Origin: Planctomycetota bacterium
GTDB taxonomy: Bacteria > Planctomycetota > MHYJ01 > JACQXL01
Length of the DNA stretch: 8,104 nt
Direction: 5' to 3'
Assembly (NCBI GenBank): GCA_030018555.1
Contig: JASEHY010000060.1
Coordinates: 1 to 8,104 of the forward strand
Translations under genes and position numbers: made by a program
The notes under the pieces: model-generated
Databases searched by the model: none
What the model was told of the DNA's origin: nothing
The model's input: only the letters and a program-made list of their open reading frames with translations
Shown here: one piece after another, positions 5,570-8,104 of the stretch
Layout: each line of letters starts with the position of its first letter
How positions within the stretch are numbered: the first letter of the stretch is position 1

Positions 5570-6350
5570 TACAGATAGATTCGCTGAGTTTATCCTGCCG
5601 CCTGTGGCGAGCCTCGCCCATCGGGGCGGGAGGAACGAAGGGCTTACTACAAGTAAGATTATACTCAAGGCAGAGAATATTTCACGCCGTTTCAGGAGTG
5701 GTAATGGCTTTATAGATGTCCTGAAAGGTGTTTCTTTAGAGATAAAAGAAGGTGAGATTCTATCTATTGTAGGTCCATCAGGCGCTGGTAAAAGCACACT
5801 CCTTCACATTATGGGATTACTTGATAAACCATCCTCAGGCAGAACATTATTCAAAGATAAAGACCTCTATTTGTTGTCTATGGGCGAACAGGCACGATTA
5901 AGGAATTCTTCATTCGCCTTCATCTTCCAGTTTTATCATCTTATTCCAGAGTTAAATATACTGGACAATATTCTACTGCCTTATATGATATCCTATTCTG
6001 TGGTCGGCTGGAAAATCAGAAGTAGAGTATTAAAAGATAAAGCAATGTCCTTAATCAACAGGTTGGGCTTGGAGCATCGCTTATCCCATACACCGGGACA
6101 ATTATCCGGCGGGGAACAACAGAGGGTCGCGATTGCCAGAGCATTAATAACTGACCCTGAAATAATCTTTTGTGATGAGCCAACCGGTAATCTTGACTCT
6201 CAGACTACATCAGAAATCCAGAACTTAATCGTGGAATTAAATAGACAGAATGGAAAAACCTTTGTTATCGTAACTCATAATGAGAATATTGCCAGATGCT
6301 CGCATCGGATAATAAGGTTGGTTGATGGACAGATAGTTGAGACAAAGTAA
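5562..6350 (+). CDS. LolD-like lipoprotein-releasing ABC ATPase with repeat-encoded leader
   Basis: This 262-residue ATPase would power the adjacent LolC/E permease. All ABC motifs are present: Walker A GPSGAGKST (71-79), Q-loop Q123 within FQFYHLIPELN (typical of LolD), signature LSGGEQQR (181-188), Walker B IIFCDEP (201-207) with catalytic E206, and H-loop H239. The conserved fold begins about residue 33 (IILKAENISRRF), so some 30 residues precede the normal LolD start; LolD is usually about 220-235 residues. Residues 12-24 of that leader are encoded by a GC-rich palindrome (5594-5633). I chose the ATG at 5562, which overlaps the lolC stop by 8 bases with GGTGG 12 bases upstream. An ATG at 5550 and a GTG at 5604 are in frame as alternatives. 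No conventional start lies between the repeat and the domain, so the repeat is probably translated. Confidence 0.9.
   Translation: MNNTDRFAEFILPPVASLAHRGGRNEGLTTSKIILKAENISRRFRSGNGFIDVLKGVSLEIKEGEILSIVGPSGAGKSTLLHIMGLLDKPSSGRTLFKDKDLYLLSMGEQARLRNSSFAFIFQFYHLIPELNILDNILLPYMISYSVVGWKIRSRVLKDKAMSLINRLGLEHRLSHTPGQLSGGEQQRVAIARALITDPEIIFCDEPTGNLDSQTTSEIQNLIVELNRQNGKTFVIVTHNENIARCSHRIIRLVDGQIVETK
5594..5633. repeat. GC-rich palindromic repeat inside the lolD coding region
   Basis: The outer arms CCTGCCGCC and GGCGGGAGG pair with a single mismatch, and an inner GGCGA (5606-5610) pairs with TCGCC (5614-5618). The 10-mer GGCGAGCCTC (5606-5615) is the reverse complement of the core of the intergenic copy at 89-129. 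The element keeps the lolD frame open and adds Pro, Arg and Gly-rich residues absent from ordinary LolD. Confidence 0.65.
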
Positions 6351-6355
6351 GGTGG
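6349..6355 (+). promoter_or_regulatory. Ribosome binding site of the FHA-GAF-HD gene
   Basis: AAGGTGG overlaps the lolD stop codon and lies 6 bases before the ATG at 6362, supporting that start and co-transcription with lolD. Confidence 0.6.
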
Positions 6356-6361
6356 CACAAT

Positions 6362-7936
6362 ATGTCATACCTGAAAATAATCAGTGGTAAAAGCCCAGAG
6401 GATACAAAATACATAACCCTTCCTGCCTGTCCCGATGCCTCGTTCGGCACGGCAGACAGGGATATACCCGAAGGTAAGAAGTTCGTTATCGGTCGTGAGA
6501 GTGACTGCGACCTCTCTCTCAGCGACAATGCCAAATGTTCGCGTCATCATTCGGAAATATTCACTAAACTTAATCTAGCAGGTAGCGTAGAATATTTCAT
6601 CAGAGACCTTAACAGTAAAAACGGCACCATCGTGAATGGTATGAAGATACCTTCTTCACCTGATGGCGAAAAACTTATCTCCGGCTCAATTATTACCATA
6701 GGCAGTTGTTCTTTTGCATTCATCAAGGAAGAAATACCAGAATCCATCCCGGACTCTTCCAGAAAGTTTGTGCCTACAGGAGATGAAACGATTGGGACGG
6801 ACACGATTGAAATACAATTAGACACAGAGGAAGAAAAGAAGCACCGTGCTGATTTTGTTGGCAAAAAAGCAGTCTCCAGACATCTGTCCACCGTATATGA
6901 GATAGCCCGCATCATCGCCTCAGAAAAGAGTTCTCAGGTTCTCTTAGAACGGATTATTAACTCTCTATCTCCCATCGCCACTGCCACTACAGGTTATATT
7001 ATCTTCATAGACAAGAAAACAGAGAAACTTTCCATCCATGCTTCTTATCCGAAAGAACCTGCCCCTCAACGTCCCCTCATCAGTAAGACTATCATAAAAA
7101 GGGCTATTCAATACACGAGACCTATTCTCACCTCAGATGCGACTGGTGGCACAGGCAATATCCGTTCTGTCATCTGTGCGCCTCTTATAAAGATGCCCAA
7201 GTATGATGGTGTGATGTATTTAGAAAAACTATCTTCTAATCCTTTTACACAGGAGGATTTAGAAATAGTCAGCATCATCGGTATCCAGAGTGGTCTGGCT
7301 ATGGTCTCTTTCTCAGCCACAGAAAGAGCAAAAAGATTATTGGTGTCTATGGTGAAAGCCCTTGTCTTGGCTGTAGAAATGAAGGATTTAAGCATTCAGG
7401 GTCATTCAGAAAGAGTGGCAAATTATGCCTCTATACTGGCTCAACATATGGGAATGAATGCTCACGATGTCTCGCAGGTCCAGTTATCAGCACTCCTTCA
7501 TGACATCGGCAAAATTGCTACTGCTTCTACTGCTAAAGAAGAACATATTTATGCCGGCGAGAAATTACTGGCTCAGATACCTGAACTCGGCGAAATCATC
7601 CCTGCGGTCAAATATCACCACGAACGAGTTGATGGCAAGGGATTCCCCTATCAAATTACTGATATCCCGCAGATAGCCAAAATTGTCGCTGTGGCAAACA
7701 CCCTTGATAACCTGATTGTACAGGGTGGCGAAAAAGGTGTCGGCTTACCGCCAAAAGATGTCGCCTTGGGCAACCCTGAAGCGACACTACAGGTCCGCCT
7801 CAGGCGGGCTATCGCAGAAATTGAACGACAAAGCGGGAAAGAATCTGACCCATTCGTAGTCCAGTCACTTATTGCCAGTTCCACCGACGGCTCATTATTC
7901 AAAACCACCAAAGTATTTGAAGACCTACTACAATGA
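6362..7936 (+). CDS. FHA-GAF-HD-GYP signalling protein
   Basis: This 524-residue, apparently soluble protein has three sensory/output domains. The FHA domain (about 1-122) has GRES (44-47), S60-R61-H62-H63 and NSKNGT (84-89), the phosphothreonine-binding residues. A GAF domain (about 175-318) ends near FTQEDLEIVSIIG. An HD-GYP-type phosphodiesterase domain (about 325-505) has H348 (GHSERV), H380-D381 (HDIGK), H395, and H419-H420-E-x-x-D-G-x-G-F-P, a GFP variant of GYP. Where the family normally has Asp in the 'vaDxfDAL' motif, the sequence reads VANTLDNL, with Asn446. The usual TSDRPYR segment after it is replaced by a divergent loop (452-475). Catalysis on cyclic di-GMP may therefore be weakened or lost. 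Residues 21-33 are encoded by a palindromic repeat within an FHA loop. The gene starts 11 bases after lolD and overlaps nadB by four bases. Confidence 0.87.
   Translation: MSYLKIISGKSPEDTKYITLPACPDASFGTADRDIPEGKKFVIGRESDCDLSLSDNAKCSRHHSEIFTKLNLAGSVEYFIRDLNSKNGTIVNGMKIPSSPDGEKLISGSIITIGSCSFAFIKEEIPESIPDSSRKFVPTGDETIGTDTIEIQLDTEEEKKHRADFVGKKAVSRHLSTVYEIARIIASEKSSQVLLERIINSLSPIATATTGYIIFIDKKTEKLSIHASYPKEPAPQRPLISKTIIKRAIQYTRPILTSDATGGTGNIRSVICAPLIKMPKYDGVMYLEKLSSNPFTQEDLEIVSIIGIQSGLAMVSFSATERAKRLLVSMVKALVLAVEMKDLSIQGHSERVANYASILAQHMGMNAHDVSQVQLSALLHDIGKIATASTAKEEHIYAGEKLLAQIPELGEIIPAVKYHHERVDGKGFPYQITDIPQIAKIVAVANTLDNLIVQGGEKGVGLPPKDVALGNPEATLQVRLRRAIAEIERQSGKESDPFVVQSLIASSTDGSLFKTTKVFEDLLQ
6422..6460. 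repeat. Palindromic repeat inside the FHA domain coding region
   Basis: The outer arms CCTGCCTGTC (6422-6431) and GGCAGACAGG (6451-6460) are complementary at 8 of 10 positions. The inner CCGATGCC (6432-6439) pairs with GGCACGG (6446-6452) with one bulged base; inner and outer arms share the boundary bases. It encodes residues 21-33 between the first strand (KYITL) and the GRES strand of the FHA domain, where family members normally have a short turn. It stays in frame. Confidence 0.6.
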
Positions 7937-8104
7937 AACTGCCTCAATATCTTATCTCTTTTGATACCACCAAACTCCCCTATTCTGTTACGGATATATT
8001 GGTTGTGGGTAGTGGTGTGGCAGGTCTGCGAGCCGCTATTGAATCAGCCAAAGCATACCAAGTTACCATCGTTACCAAGGATTGTCTTACTGAAAGCAAC
8101 ACCC
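7933..8104 (+). CDS. L-aspartate oxidase NadB, N-terminal fragment (runs off the window)
   Basis: The first 57 codons of a FAD-dependent dehydrogenase are present. The segment TDILVVGSGVAGLRAAIESA (20-39) contains the dinucleotide-binding GxGxxG (G26-S-G-V-A-G31). VTIVTKDCLTESNT (44-57) is the typical NadB continuation leading to the conserved AQGGIA beyond the window edge. NadB oxidises L-aspartate to iminoaspartate, the first step of de novo NAD synthesis with NadA. Succinate dehydrogenase or fumarate reductase flavoproteins share the fold, but the N-terminal lead (YLISFDTTKLPYSVTDILV) and TESNT fit NadB better. The ATG overlaps the upstream stop as ATGA, and no separate ribosome site is evident, indicating translational coupling with the FHA-GAF-HD gene. 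Confidence 0.85.
   Translation, partial: MKLPQYLISFDTTKLPYSVTDILVVGSGVAGLRAAIESAKAYQVTIVTKDCLTESNT

Noticed and set aside
6547..6915. 122-codon minus-strand open frame
   Set aside because: It is a shadow of the FHA-GAF gene; the Ser/Pro-rich composition is typical of antisense frames.
7795..7807. CCGCCT-C-AGGCGG palindrome in the FHA-GAF-HD gene
   Set aside because: It is only 13 bases and encodes residues in a normal HD-GYP helix region, so it is probably coincidental rather than an inserted element.
1..8104. tRNA or rRNA genes, transposase genes, phage genes
   Set aside because: I saw no cloverleaf-like sequence with T-loop consensus, no rRNA signature and no transposase or integrase motif on either strand.

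Overview
The window looks like chromosomal DNA from a Gram-negative (two-membrane) bacterium of moderate to low GC. The Lol lipoprotein-export genes imply an outer membrane. Short GC-rich palindromic repeats are scattered both between and inside genes, a style I associate with uncultured lineages such as Omnitrophota-like or Planctomycetes-like bacteria. That placement is a weak guess; nothing in the window fixes the phylum.

Layout, all genes on the + strand. (1) 1-238: non-coding, with a GC-rich palindrome. (2) 239-3140: an accessory two-gene unit. It has a 94-residue helix-hairpin-helix protein equal to the N-terminal part of RadC without its catalytic domain, and, one base later, an 871-residue DNA methyltransferase with a zinc-ribbon insertion. 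The methyltransferase C-terminus looks like a PD-(D/E)XK-type nuclease domain. Together they resemble a compact restriction-modification or defence module. (3) 3141-3472: repeat-rich spacer ending in a good sigma70-type promoter. (4) 3473-3879: a hicB-hicA toxin-antitoxin pair in antitoxin-first order with a 4-base overlap. (5) 3880-4357: repeat-rich spacer with several inverted repeats. (6) 4358-8104: a tightly packed, probably housekeeping operon. It contains a LolC/E-type permease, the LolD ATPase, an FHA-GAF-HD-GYP signalling protein, and the start of nadB (L-aspartate oxidase), which runs off the window.

How the genes fit together: LolC/E and LolD form the inner-membrane ABC machine that releases lipoproteins toward the outer membrane. 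The FHA-GAF-HD-GYP protein is a candidate phosphothreonine-reading, cyclic-di-GMP-type signalling protein, though its last predicted metal-binding Asp is Asn. NadB starts de novo NAD synthesis. Sharing an operon need not mean sharing a pathway. The methyltransferase unit and hicBA are typical accessory cargo lying next to this core operon.

The most unusual signal is the repeats. A GGGACACTTCCCA family surrounds hicBA, and one copy supplies the last residues of the methyltransferase. Two other GC-rich palindromes lie in frame inside lolD (N-terminal leader) and inside the FHA domain (an apparent surface loop). They look like mobile palindromic elements that genes have absorbed as protein sequence.
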